From Caballeronia choica (GTDB lineage Bacteria; Pseudomonadota; Gammaproteobacteria; Burkholderiales; Burkholderiaceae), in assembly GCF_001544535.1 (NCBI RefSeq), contig NZ_FCON02000058.1:1-48628 (forward strand): a stretch of 48,628 bases of DNA, read 5' to 3'. Numbering within the stretch: the stretch's first letter is position 1; each line of letters begins with the position of its first letter. A program made the translations under genes and the position numbers. The notes beneath the pieces were generated by a model, which worked only from the letters and a program-made list of their open reading frames with translations, was not told where the DNA came from and searched no databases. Positions 8,582-16,466 of this stretch are shown here, piece by piece.

Positions 8582-10633
8582 ATGCGGTACAGTCCCGACG
8601 CCATCCGCACCGTCGCCCTGGTCGGGCATGCCGGATGCGGCAAGACATCGCTTGTCGAAGCGCTGCTGCACCAGGGCGGCGCGCTTTACGCGCCCGGCAG
8701 CGTGGAGCGTGGCACGACGGTCTGCGATTTCGACCCGTTCGAACGCAAATATCATCACTCGCTAAACTCTGCCGTCGTCCACCTGCACTACCGGGACGCG
8801 CGCATCTATCTGGTGGATACGCCCGGGTATCCAGACTTTTCCGGGCTGGCGATCAGTGTCCTGCCCGCTGTAGAGACTGTCGCCATCGTCATCAATGCAC
8901 AAACCGGCATCGAAATAACCACCCGGCGCATGATGGCGTGGGCGGAGGAGCGCAAGCTCTGCAGAATGATCGTCGTGAACGGTATCGATGCCGAAAAGGT
9001 CGACCTGCCGGGGCTTGTAACGCAAGTCCAGGCGACTTTCGGCATGGGATGCCTGCCTATCAATCTGCCGGCGCAAGGCGGCCGCCACGTGGTGGATTGC
9101 TTTTTCAATCCCGTCGGCGACGCCGATTTCCTGACTGTTGCGGCCGCGCACGATGCGCTGGTCGATCAAGTGGTCGAGATCGACCCCGGCCTAATGGCGC
9201 TTTACCTGGAACAAGGCGAGGCCATCAGCCCGGAGCAGCTGCACGAGCCCTTCGAACGGGCGCTGCGCGAAGGTCATCTGGTGCCGATCTGCTTCACGTC
9301 AGCAGCCAACGGCGCCGGCATCGCGGAATTGCTCGACGTCTTCGTCCGGCTCCTGCCCACGCCCCTGGAAGGCAACCCGCCGCTCTTCTATCGCGACGCT
9401 GGCGGCCGCAAGGAAGTCGTGCGAGCCGAACCGGTCGCGGACAGGCATGTTCTGGCCCATGTCTTCAAGATTGTCATGGACCCTTACATCGGCAAAATGG
9501 CCGTGTTTCGCATCCATCAGGGCACGATCCGGCGCGAGAGCCAGTTGTATATCGGTGACGGGCGCCAGCCATTCAGGGTCGCTCATCTAATGATGCTGCA
9601 GGGCAAAGAGCACGTGGACGTGCCGCAAGCCGGGCCAGGCGATATCTGCGCCACGTCCAAGGTCGACGAGATCGGCCTCGATGCCGTATTGCATGACGCC
9701 CCTGAGGACGGCAACATCCACCTGACCCCGCTCCACTTTCCTACGCCCATCTATGGTTTGGCGATCGAGCCCGCGCGCCGAGGCAACGAGCAGCGCCTCT
9801 GGGAAATCCTGCAAAAGCTCAGTGCGGAAGACCCGTGCCTGCGCATTGAACACCCCGTCGGCACCAACGAGACGGTGGTACGGGGCTTGGGCGAATTGCA
9901 CCTTCGCCTCATGCTGGAGCGACTATCCGAGCAGTACAAGCTCGAGGTGGTGACGCGGCCACCGACGATCGCCTATCGGGAAACCATCGGCGCCAAGGCC
10001 GAGGGGCATTATCGCCACAAGAAGCAAACCGGAGGCGCCGGGCAATTCGGCGAAGTGATGCTGCGCGTCGAGCCACTGCCGCGAGGCACCGGATTCGAGT
10101 TCGTCGACGCCGTCAAGGGCGGCGCCATCCCAGGCCAGTTCATTCCCGCCGTGGAGAAGGGCATCCTGCAGATCATCGACTGCGGACCGCTTGCCGGCTT
10201 CCCGATGCAGGACGTGCGCGTCACCGTCTTCGACGGCAAGAGCCACCCAGTCGACTCCAAGGAAGTCGCATTCGTCTCCGCCGGACGTAAGGCCTTCATC
10301 GATGCGGTGCTGAAAGCCCGGCCCATACTGCTTGAACCTATTGTGGACATTGAGGTGATGACGCCGGAAGCCGCGATGGGTGACATCATCGGCGACCTGT
10401 CAGCCAAGCGTGGCCAGGTTCATGGCACACGCACGGCCGCCGGCAACGCCGTGGTCGTTGTAGGACAGGTCCCATTGTCCGAACTCAACGACTATCAATC
10501 GCGTCTGAACGCCATCGCTGGCGGACACGGCAACTACACCATCCAGATCAGCCGCTACGACCCGGTGCCCCCCGCTCAGCAGGAGCGGATGGCGTCAAGC
10601 ATCAAGAAACAGGGTGATGAAGGGGCGACATGA
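8582..10633 (+). CDS. Elongation factor G-like translational GTPase paralogue
   Basis: The 683-aa protein spans the full EF-G architecture. It has a G domain with P-loop GHAGCGKTS (15-23) and DTPGYPDF (G3), domain II, and domains III-V with AYRETIGAKAEGHYRHKKQTGGAGQFGEV and the C-terminal IIGDLSAKRGQVHGT. The ATG at 8582 was chosen because family homology begins there; an in-frame start at 8501 would add an unrelated tail. The G4 motif, normally NKxD, reads NGID (133-136), so the lysine that stacks on the guanine is lost. It is not beside rpsL/rpsG/tuf, so it is a secondary EF-G rather than the housekeeping copy. It might act in ribosome recycling, stress or a tolerance function; that is inference. 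Confidence 0.88.
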   Translation: MRYSPDAIRTVALVGHAGCGKTSLVEALLHQGGALYAPGSVERGTTVCDFDPFERKYHHSLNSAVVHLHYRDARIYLVDTPGYPDFSGLAISVLPAVETVAIVINAQTGIEITTRRMMAWAEERKLCRMIVVNGIDAEKVDLPGLVTQVQATFGMGCLPINLPAQGGRHVVDCFFNPVGDADFLTVAAAHDALVDQVVEIDPGLMALYLEQGEAISPEQLHEPFERALREGHLVPICFTSAANGAGIAELLDVFVRLLPTPLEGNPPLFYRDAGGRKEVVRAEPVADRHVLAHVFKIVMDPYIGKMAVFRIHQGTIRRESQLYIGDGRQPFRVAHLMMLQGKEHVDVPQAGPGDICATSKVDEIGLDAVLHDAPEDGNIHLTPLHFPTPIYGLAIEPARRGNEQRLWEILQKLSAEDPCLRIEHPVGTNETVVRGLGELHLRLMLERLSEQYKLEVVTRPPTIAYRETIGAKAEGHYRHKKQTGGAGQFGEVMLRVEPLPRGTGFEFVDAVKGGAIPGQFIPAVEKGILQIIDCGPLAGFPMQDVRVTVFDGKSHPVDSKEVAFVSAGRKAFIDAVLKARPILLEPIVDIEVMTPEAAMGDIIGDLSAKRGQVHGTRTAAGNAVVVVGQVPLSELNDYQSRLNAIAGGHGNYTIQISRYDPVPPAQQERMASSIKKQGDEGAT

Positions 10634-10885
10634 GTGGCATGCGGGTCGCGTGGCCATGGGTGCCCCATACGTGCTCCGAATATCGAAAACGGCGTGCGTC
10701 TGGCAGTGGAAGAGGCCAACGCTCATCGCCGGCTTTACATCGGTGGCGCGAATACTACACTTGTAATGGCCGCGAAATCCGCTATGCGGCATTCTTGGCA
10801 AGTACTCGCGTAATCCGTCATATAGTTTGCACCGACGGCATTCGCGTTTCGCAGTTCGCGGTTCGACAGACGGGAGGACCTGATC

Positions 10886-11179
10886 ATGCATACGGTCGTA
10901 AGAAAATATTCGGGAAAGGGGGCCAACGAACTATTTGATGTGCTGGAGAAACGCGCGGCAGATATCGACGAGACGATGGGTACCATCAAAGGGTTGGTGT
11001 CCTATACCCTTGCACGCAGCGACGACGGCGGCTTCTCGGTGACCGTGTGTCAGGACAAGGCCGGCATTGATGAAAGCGTGCAACGAGCAAAGGACTGGAT
11101 CGCCAGGAATGCCGGGAGCACCGGTGCGACCGCGCCGGAGGTGACGGAAGGACCGGTCATCGTTCACCTGAAAAGATAA
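10886..11179 (+). CDS. Small protein, possible dimeric alpha/beta-barrel (ABM-like) fold
   Basis: A 97-aa protein starts at an ATG with a good ribosome site (GGGAGGACCTGATC before ATG). The pattern HTVVRKYSGKGANELFDVLEKR...IKGLVSYTLARSDDGGFSVTVCQDKAGIDESVQRAKDWI matches the beta-alpha-beta layout of antibiotic-biosynthesis-monooxygenase-like proteins: a strand, an amphipathic helix, two strands and a second helix. No catalytic residue can be assigned and there is no signal peptide. It lies 250 bp downstream of the EF-G paralogue on the same strand and could share its transcript. The competing frame at 10630..10938 is much less protein-like. Confidence 0.7.
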   Translation: MHTVVRKYSGKGANELFDVLEKRAADIDETMGTIKGLVSYTLARSDDGGFSVTVCQDKAGIDESVQRAKDWIARNAGSTGATAPEVTEGPVIVHLKR

Positions 11180-11340
11180 AGGCAATAGGCAGGGGCTCGC
11201 ACAAGACAGTACAAGACGGAGGCCACAGACTGGCCATGTCTTACTGCGTCCGTGCACGGCGGCACGGTCAAGGATTTCCTGGGAGCTCAGGATTGGCTGC
11301 TTGTGTTTTATTTGTTGCTCCCTTCCCCCGGTATGGCCCG

Positions 11341-11571
11341 TCAATGGAATGCCGGCCGTGCGACCGCGGGTGGAAATACGCACCAGCAGCCGTCATTGTG
11401 TCGAAAGAAGAAGATTGCGCGCGAACCGGTGGGCGCCAAGGCCTCGACGCGCACATATCGTCTCCGCTCGCGACCGGTGCGGCCGAATTGGAGTACGCGG
11501 AGCCGCGTCGTCGGAGTCGGCGCGAGCCACTTTTCTACCAGGAACCGTAGGGACTTCTCGGCGATGTTCAT
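11341..11571 (-). CDS. Small conserved-looking hypothetical protein (76 aa)
   Basis: The start ATG at 11571 is preceded by a strong ribosome site (GGAAGGGAGGCAAAC then ATG). The translation begins MNIAEKSLRFLVEKWLAP and contains a basic segment RRRYVRVEAL followed by the aromatic core AIFFFRHNDGCWCVFPP. That alternation of strand-like segments looks like a real small beta protein and not a shadow. No signal peptide, membrane segment or metal motif stands out. I believe similar short proteins occur in other Burkholderiaceae, from memory only. It lies convergent to the 97-aa gene and upstream, on the same strand, of the dehydrogenase block. Confidence 0.55.
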   Translation of the reverse strand: MNIAEKSLRFLVEKWLAPTPTTRLRVLQFGRTGRERRRYVRVEALAPTGSRAIFFFRHNDGCWCVFPPAVARPAFH

Positions 11572-11720
11572 GTTTGCCTCCCTTCCATTTCAGCCGCAGC
11601 TCGCGACCAGCGGGGCGTCGGTATCGAAATCCTGCGACCTTTCGATCGTTCTGCGTACACTGAGCTAACCGCGCCAGCGTCCGCTTTATTCCCGAGGCTC
11701 GGCGGGTTCGTCCCGTTCAC

Positions 11721-12662
11721 CTACGGAATCTGAGAGAGGTCTCGCTTTGCCTCCAGTAACTGAATCAGCAATTGATCGCGCTGGCGAAGCATTTCCGCGA
11801 AATCGTATGACTGCAGTTCTGCGTCGACGCCTTTCGCAATCGACTCGATGTAGTCGTCTGTTTCGGGATACGTGCCCAGGTCTCTGGCCCACTCGCGCTG
11901 GGCCGCCCCCAGATGCTGCAGCACATGCGTGATGCCACCGGCGCCTCCGGACGCGTGAAGGTTGAGAAACGGACCGAGCAGTGCCCAGCGAAGGCCTGGG
12001 CCATAGGAGATCGCCGCGTCGACGTCCTCCACCGAGGCGACCCCGCGCTGCACCAGACTGATGGCTTCCTGCCATATCGCCACCTGCAGACGGTTGGCGA
12101 TGTGACCTTTGACCTCCTTGTTGATCCTGATGACCTTCTTGCCCGTTGACGAATAGAACGCCATGGCGTTCGCTATGCTTTCGGGAGATGTGAGGTTGCC
12201 GCCACCGACCTCTACCAGTGGAATGATGTGGGACGGATTGAATGGATGACCAAGGACGATGCGTTCCGGATGCTTCGCGCCTGTCTGGATCTCGCTGATT
12301 GAAAGCCCCGACGACGACGACGCGATGATCGCGTCTGCCTTTGCGGCCGATTCGATGCTTGCGATCAACGCATGCTTGACATCCAGACGCTCGGGACCGC
12401 TCTCCTGAATGAAGTTGGCATCGCGCACCGCCGCACTCACGTCAGTCGTGAATGTCAGCTTCTCTCGCGAAGCGCCATTCGCCAGTCCGAGTCTTTTGAC
12501 CACGGGCCAACTGTTGTCGATCCAATCGCGGAGCTTCCGCTCGGCCGCCTCGCCGGGATCCGTTGCCGTGACCGCGAAACCATGAGCCAGGAAGTGTGTC
12601 GCCCAGCCCGCGCCAATGACACCAGTCCCGACGATGGCAATGTTGACGGTTTGCTTGGTCAT
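11721..12662 (-). CDS. L-carnitine dehydrogenase-like 3-hydroxyacid dehydrogenase
   Basis: The 313-aa protein belongs to the 3-hydroxyacyl-CoA dehydrogenase / L-carnitine dehydrogenase family, which oxidises a beta-hydroxy group with NAD+. It has a Rossmann motif GTGVIGAGW near the N-terminus, FIQESGPERLDVKH, SSSSGLSISEI and the catalytic-His motif LGHPFNPSHIIPLVEV, then the helical C-terminal domain (KEVKGHIANRLQVAIWQEA, GPGLRWALLGPFLNLHASGG). The start lies 3 bp after the stop of the BKACE gene, and its GGAGGG ribosome site overlaps that stop, so translation is coupled. In known carnitine pathways this step gives 3-dehydrocarnitine, the BKACE substrate. The true substrate here could be another beta-hydroxy acid. 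It is the last gene of the leftward operon. Confidence 0.85.
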   Translation of the reverse strand: MTKQTVNIAIVGTGVIGAGWATHFLAHGFAVTATDPGEAAERKLRDWIDNSWPVVKRLGLANGASREKLTFTTDVSAAVRDANFIQESGPERLDVKHALIASIESAAKADAIIASSSSGLSISEIQTGAKHPERIVLGHPFNPSHIIPLVEVGGGNLTSPESIANAMAFYSSTGKKVIRINKEVKGHIANRLQVAIWQEAISLVQRGVASVEDVDAAISYGPGLRWALLGPFLNLHASGGAGGITHVLQHLGAAQREWARDLGTYPETDDYIESIAKGVDAELQSYDFAEMLRQRDQLLIQLLEAKRDLSQIP

Positions 12663-12665
12663 GGT

Positions 12666-13586
12666 CTAACCCTCCAGGCAGGCGGCGGTGATTGTTTCGC
12701 GCAACGGACGCAGTCCGATGATCTCTCGCGCCTCGTCCGGGGTGGCCGGCTCGTAACCCATCTCGCGTACCAGGCGCACGAGCCTTTCGACCAGTTGCAC
12801 GTTGGTAGCCAACTCGCCTTGTCTGTAATACAGGTTGTCTTCGAGCCCGACGCGCACGTGGCCGCCCAGCAAGAGCGAATTCATCGCGGCGGGCAACTGG
12901 GCCGCGCCGATCGCGCTGACGTTGAAGACGCTGTTGCGGGGCAGGTGGTCGACCATCGTCTGCAACAGGCGAGGCGTGTAAGGCAATGCGCCCTGGAAGG
13001 CATTGGCGCCGATGACGATATTGATAAAGTGCGGCGCGTCGTCGAGGCCCTCGTTGATGGCGCGCTGAACATCCTGGACGATGTCGGCAAGGCCGAACAC
13101 CTCCCATTCGGGCTTGATGCCTCGCTCTTTCATCATCTCGGCAATCTGACGGATTCGCGAGGGCGGCGTCGCCACCAGGATCTCCTTCCCGCCGAAACTT
13201 GCGATCACCGTCTGTGCATCGAGCGTGCACATCTCGACGCCGTCACCCTGCATGCCCTTCAGGCGTTCTTCCCACTGGATTTCCCACAGGCCGTTGTCGA
13301 GTTCGCGAACCATGTCGCCGTTGATGCCGCCGCCTGTCGAGTTGTTCAGGATGATGTCGCACTTGTCGCGAATCAGGCGGTTGATGTGGCTATAGATTGC
13401 CGGATCGCAGGTGGCCTCGTCGTCGGGACGCCGTGCATGCACTGCAACGACACTGGCGCCGGCGTTGTAGCAGCGGTAGGTGTCGTCGGCGATCTCCTGC
13501 GGCTGCGTCGGCAGGTTCGGGTTCATTTTCTTGTTGGCCATGCCGCCTGTCGGGGCGACGGTCACGATGACTTTGGGCTTGCTCAT
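12666..13586 (-). CDS. Beta-keto acid cleavage enzyme (BKACE, formerly DUF849)
   Basis: BKACEs cleave a beta-keto acid with acetyl-CoA, giving acetoacetate and a new CoA thioester. The 306-aa sequence has the family landmarks VTVAPTGG at the N-terminus, [51 protein letters not shown] and [24 protein letters not shown]. In the lysine-pathway enzyme Kce zinc is bound through an HxH pair; here the corresponding place reads AVH, so only one of the two His is present, while the distal Glu (RVGLEDN) is kept. The start at 13586 follows a CTGGAGAAG site. It lies between the MFS gene (65 bp gap) and the dehydrogenase (3 bp gap). Confidence 0.88.
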   Translation of the reverse strand: MSKPKVIVTVAPTGGMANKKMNPNLPTQPQEIADDTYRCYNAGASVVAVHARRPDDEATCDPAIYSHINRLIRDKCDIILNNSTGGGINGDMVRELDNGLWEIQWEERLKGMQGDGVEMCTLDAQTVIASFGGKEILVATPPSRIRQIAEMMKERGIKPEWEVFGLADIVQDVQRAINEGLDDAPHFINIVIGANAFQGALPYTPRLLQTMVDHLPRNSVFNVSAIGAAQLPAAMNSLLLGGHVRVGLEDNLYYRQGELATNVQLVERLVRLVREMGYEPATPDEAREIIGLRPLRETITAACLEG

Positions 13587-13651
13587 GCGGGTCTTCTCCA
13601 GTGAAGAAAATAGGTCTGAAGCGTCTGAATGACTATGACGGGATGGCTCGG

Positions 13652-15019
13652 CTAGTGCGCGCTCGTGCCATCGTTCGCGCCCACTCGGACCGCGCTCTTT
13701 GGCAGGCCCAGCAGGATCGTCAGGCCGCCGGCGATGACAAGTGCGGTCAACGCCAGGAGACCCATCTGGATGCTGCCGGTTACGCCCTTGATCCAGCCGA
13801 TCAGCGTCGGGCTGACGAAGCCGCCGAGGATGCCCAGTGAGCTGATCACCGCGATGCCGGCTGCGGCTGCGTCCCGGCCAAGATAGGTGGGGGGAATCGA
13901 CCAGAACAGCGAGCCGCCGCCAAAGATGAAGAACGAGGCAATGCATAGCAGGACCATTACCGGAGCGACAGCGGTGCCAAGAAAGGAAGTCGAGGCGAGG
14001 GCCACGGCGCCGATGACCAGGGTTCCCCCAACATGCCAGCGACGCTCCTTGAAGCGGTCCGAACTGCGGCTGATGACGAGAACGCCAAGCGCACCGAAGA
14101 TATACGGCACTGCGGTGTACCACCCGATCGTGGCGATCGGTGCGATGCCAAGGCCTTTGATCATGGTCGGCAGCCAGAACGTGACCGTATAGACGGCGCA
14201 AGCGCAGCAGAAGTAAACGAAGGCAAGCAAGTAGGTCTTTGAGTCCGTCAGCGCCGCGGCGAGCCTGCCATGATGTCCAGCCTTCGCGTCGCCTTGGTGG
14301 TCGGCATCGAGGACCGACTGCACCAGCATTTTCTCGGTGTGGTTCAGCCAGGGTGCGCGGCCCGGATTGTCCGGCAGCATGCGATACAGCACGAACCCCA
14401 GCAGAACAGTCGGCAGGCCTTCGACGAGGAATAGCCATTGCCAGCCGTGCATGCCGCCAAGGCCCTCCATGCCGCTCATGATCGTTCCAGACAGCGGGCC
14501 GCCCAGGACGCCCGTGATCGGCATGCCGAACAGGAACAGTCCTGTCACGCGGCCTCGGCGCTGGCTCGGGTACCAGTACGTCAGATACAGGATGATGCCG
14601 GGGAAGAAGCCTGCTTCGAATATGCCCAGCAGCAGCCGGATCACATAGAACTGCCAGGCCTGGGTAACAAAGGCAGTCGCTGCGGAGGCGAGACCCCATA
14701 GCACCATGATGCGCAGGAAGGACAGGCGCGCGCCGATTTTTTCGAGCAGCAGATTGCTCGGTACCTCGAACAGCAGATAGGTGACGAAGAAGATGCCGGC
14801 TCCCAGTCCGTAGACGGCATCGGAGAACGCCAGGTCGTGCTTCATCTGCAACTGCGCGTAGCCGATGTTGATGCGGTCGAGGAATGCACAGACGTAGGCA
14901 ATCAGCACAATCGGCATCACACGCCAACTGATCTTGCGGTAGACGATATCTTCCGCGGATCGAACTGAAGATCGGCTGCCGTCCGGATCCGCTGCCGGCA
15001 GCGAACGAGCGTGATTCAT
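13652..15019 (-). CDS. MFS transporter, anion:cation symporter (ACS) family
   Basis: A 455-aa inner-membrane carrier with about twelve membrane segments. Features are [30 protein letters not shown] in helix 1, the typical ACS text [17 protein letters not shown] and [28 protein letters not shown], and a large central loop near residues 200-245. ACS members import organic anions such as tartrate, hexuronates or phthalates by proton symport. That differs from the BCCT or ABC systems usual for carnitine. The ATG at 15019 (GGGAGACACGCA before it) is preferred to a GTG nine codons upstream. It is the first gene of the MFS-BKACE-dehydrogenase operon and has a palindromic operator candidate 64.5 bp before its start. 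Confidence 0.9.
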   Translation of the reverse strand: MNHARSLPAADPDGSRSSVRSAEDIVYRKISWRVMPIVLIAYVCAFLDRINIGYAQLQMKHDLAFSDAVYGLGAGIFFVTYLLFEVPSNLLLEKIGARLSFLRIMVLWGLASAATAFVTQAWQFYVIRLLLGIFEAGFFPGIILYLTYWYPSQRRGRVTGLFLFGMPITGVLGGPLSGTIMSGMEGLGGMHGWQWLFLVEGLPTVLLGFVLYRMLPDNPGRAPWLNHTEKMLVQSVLDADHQGDAKAGHHGRLAAALTDSKTYLLAFVYFCCACAVYTVTFWLPTMIKGLGIAPIATIGWYTAVPYIFGALGVLVISRSSDRFKERRWHVGGTLVIGAVALASTSFLGTAVAPVMVLLCIASFFIFGGGSLFWSIPPTYLGRDAAAAGIAVISSLGILGGFVSPTLIGWIKGVTGSIQMGLLALTALVIAGGLTILLGLPKSAVRVGANDGTSAH

Positions 15020-15073
15020 TGCGTGTCTCCCTGGTTTATATGACACGCATTATTTAGGGCGAACGCGAAAACC

Positions 15074-15093
15074 ACTGTCGATCCGCCGACAGT
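15074..15093. promoter_or_regulatory. Candidate Crp/Fnr-type operator before the MFS-BKACE operon
   Basis: A perfect inverted repeat: ACTGTCG, six bases (ATCCGC), CGACAGT. The 5-6-5 spacing is that of Crp/Fnr sites (TGTGA-N6-TCACA for Crp), with a changed half-site. Its centre is 64.5 bp upstream of the MFS start codon. A near-identical element lies at 15945-15964, the same distance from the divergent operon. The regulator gene lies between them. A distance near 60 from the start codon would suit activation. Confidence 0.65.
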
Positions 15094-15202
15094 TGCGGTC
15101 AGGGCAAACGCTAGGTCGCAGTCGGACCGGTTGCGTTAATGTGGCATCGCCATCGGCTTCAGGTTCCTGCTGAAGCGTGGAGGCGAACGATCGGAAGCGG
15201 AC

Positions 15203-15907
15203 CTACTGTGCAAGCGCCTGCAGCCCGGGCAGGTCCAGCACGACGAGGCCGCCATATTCGGTACGTATCAGGCCGGCGTCCTTGAAGTGCATCATGGCCT
15301 TGTTGCAGGTCTGGCGAGACACGGCGGCGAGGTTCGCGAGTTCCTCCTGGGACAGTTGCAGATAACGCTCGCCACGGGGATTCGGCAACGGATGCACCAT
15401 GCCCACCAGCGCGCGGGCCACGAGGCTATCGGTATTGAGCAGTCCGTATGCGGCAACATTGCCCATGAACCAGTGCAGGCGTTCGTTCACCTGAATCAGC
15501 AGGAATTCATTGAAGGACGGTTGGTGGCTGCGCAACCAGTCAAACGTGGCGATCGGTATTTGCGCGACGCGACTGTCGCGCAGCGCGATGAGGTCGGACT
15601 GGCGCGGTGCCTTGCGAATCAGGGTGCCTTCTCCGAACCAGCTTCCGGGAAGTTGGCCGCCAAGCGTGACGGTGCGACCGTCGTGCGCGGTGATCGACCA
15701 CTTGATCAGGCCTTCGAGCACCCCGAACCATACCTGCTGCCGATCGCCGTGACGGCCCAGCATCTGACCCATTGAAACAGCGCGCTCCGACGCGTCACCA
15801 CGCACCTGGCGCTGCGCGGACCCGTCGAGCGACGAGAACCAGGGCGACTCGGCCAACAGTTCGTCAAGCGTGAGCGATGGTGCAGTCATCTGCTGTGGTC
15901 GAGTCAT
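15203..15907 (-). CDS. Crp/Fnr family transcriptional regulator
   Basis: A 234-aa regulator with an N-terminal cNMP-type beta-roll (PWFSSLDGSAQRQVRGDASERAVS, GQLPGSWFGEGTLI), a dimerisation helix (FLLIQVNERLHWFMGNVAAYG) and a C-terminal winged helix. The recognition region is LSQEELANLAAVSRQTCNKAMMHFKDAGLI. The roll lacks an obvious Arg-Ser cAMP pocket and there are no N-terminal Fe-S cysteines, so the effector is open; it could be a CoA ester or act by other means. The ATG at 15907 follows TCAGGAGACGAGG and is preferred to one seven codons upstream. It sits between two metabolic operons with matching palindromes, so it is probably their local regulator. Confidence 0.9.
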   Translation of the reverse strand: MTRPQQMTAPSLTLDELLAESPWFSSLDGSAQRQVRGDASERAVSMGQMLGRHGDRQQVWFGVLEGLIKWSITAHDGRTVTLGGQLPGSWFGEGTLIRKAPRQSDLIALRDSRVAQIPIATFDWLRSHQPSFNEFLLIQVNERLHWFMGNVAAYGLLNTDSLVARALVGMVHPLPNPRGERYLQLSQEELANLAAVSRQTCNKAMMHFKDAGLIRTEYGGLVVLDLPGLQALAQ

Positions 15908-15944
15908 CCTCGTCTCCTGACTATTCATACAAACACCGACACCG

Positions 15945-15964
15945 AGTGTCGCCGGATTGACAGT
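15945..15964. promoter_or_regulatory. Candidate Crp/Fnr-type operator between regulator and thioesterase
   Basis: The site reads AGTGTCG, six bases (CCGGAT), TGACAGT, matching the 15074-15093 palindrome at 12 of its 14 half-site positions. The centre is 64.5 bp before the thioesterase ATG and 47.5 bp before the regulator ATG, so autoregulation is possible. A second overlapping palindrome, CGACAC-CGA-GTGTCG (15937-15951), lies on its left flank. Confidence 0.6.
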
Positions 15965-16018
15965 ATCCCCGGCGCGACTCGTGAATCATGACCACATTCG
16001 AAACGGGAGCACAGGGCC

Positions 16019-16432
16019 ATGAGCAAGGAAATCGTCTTCAGCGTTGATGTGCACTTCGGCGATTGCGATCCGGCAGGCATTGTCTTTTTTCCGAATTTCT
16101 CACGGTGGATGGACGCTGCCTCGCACCACTTTTTCAGGCAATGCGGCCTGCCCGCGTGGAACGAGTTGATGGAGCCGCCGCAGTGCATCGGCCCCCCGTT
16201 GCTGGAGATTCATACGCGTTTCCATACGTCGGCAACCTATGGCGAGAGGCTCGACATCCATACCCGCATCGACGAGTGGCGCGGCAAGGTATTCATTCAA
16301 CATCATCGCATCATGCGGGGCGATACGCTGATTTGCGAGGGCCAGGAGACGCGCGCACTGTGCGTTCGAGGAGCAGATGGCCGCTTAAAGGCAGTCCCCG
16401 TACCGGAATACATCCGTGCCGCCTGCGCCTGA
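16019..16432 (+). CDS. Hotdog-fold acyl-CoA thioesterase (4HBT class)
   Basis: A 137-aa single-domain hotdog protein. The N-terminal VHFGDCDPAGIVFFPNFSRW carries the catalytic Asp (residue 17) in the same place as in Pseudomonas 4-hydroxybenzoyl-CoA thioesterase. It hydrolyses a CoA thioester in the cytoplasm. In carnitine catabolism of pseudomonads a thioesterase frees glycine betaine from betainyl-CoA after the BKACE step, so its presence beside a BKACE fits the same logic. It opens a two-gene operon with the SDR (34-bp gap), divergent from the Crp/Fnr gene. The start ATG has a moderate GGGAGCACAGGG site. Confidence 0.85.
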   Translation: MSKEIVFSVDVHFGDCDPAGIVFFPNFSRWMDAASHHFFRQCGLPAWNELMEPPQCIGPPLLEIHTRFHTSATYGERLDIHTRIDEWRGKVFIQHHRIMRGDTLICEGQETRALCVRGADGRLKAVPVPEYIRAACA

Positions 16433-16466
16433 AGGGCAAAGACGATTCTGTTCCAAAGGAGTTTTC

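Noticed and set aside
10630-10938. 102-codon frame directly after the EF-G paralogue
   Set aside because: The ATGA overlap with EF-G is attractive, but the translation is low in structure and rich in Arg, and it runs into the better-supported gene at 10886.
12666-14927. 753-codon open frame on the minus strand covering BKACE and much of the MFS region
   Set aside because: Only the last 306 residues (from 13586) resemble a protein family. The upstream part is an Arg/His/Pro-rich shadow of the MFS gene, which has full homology in another frame.
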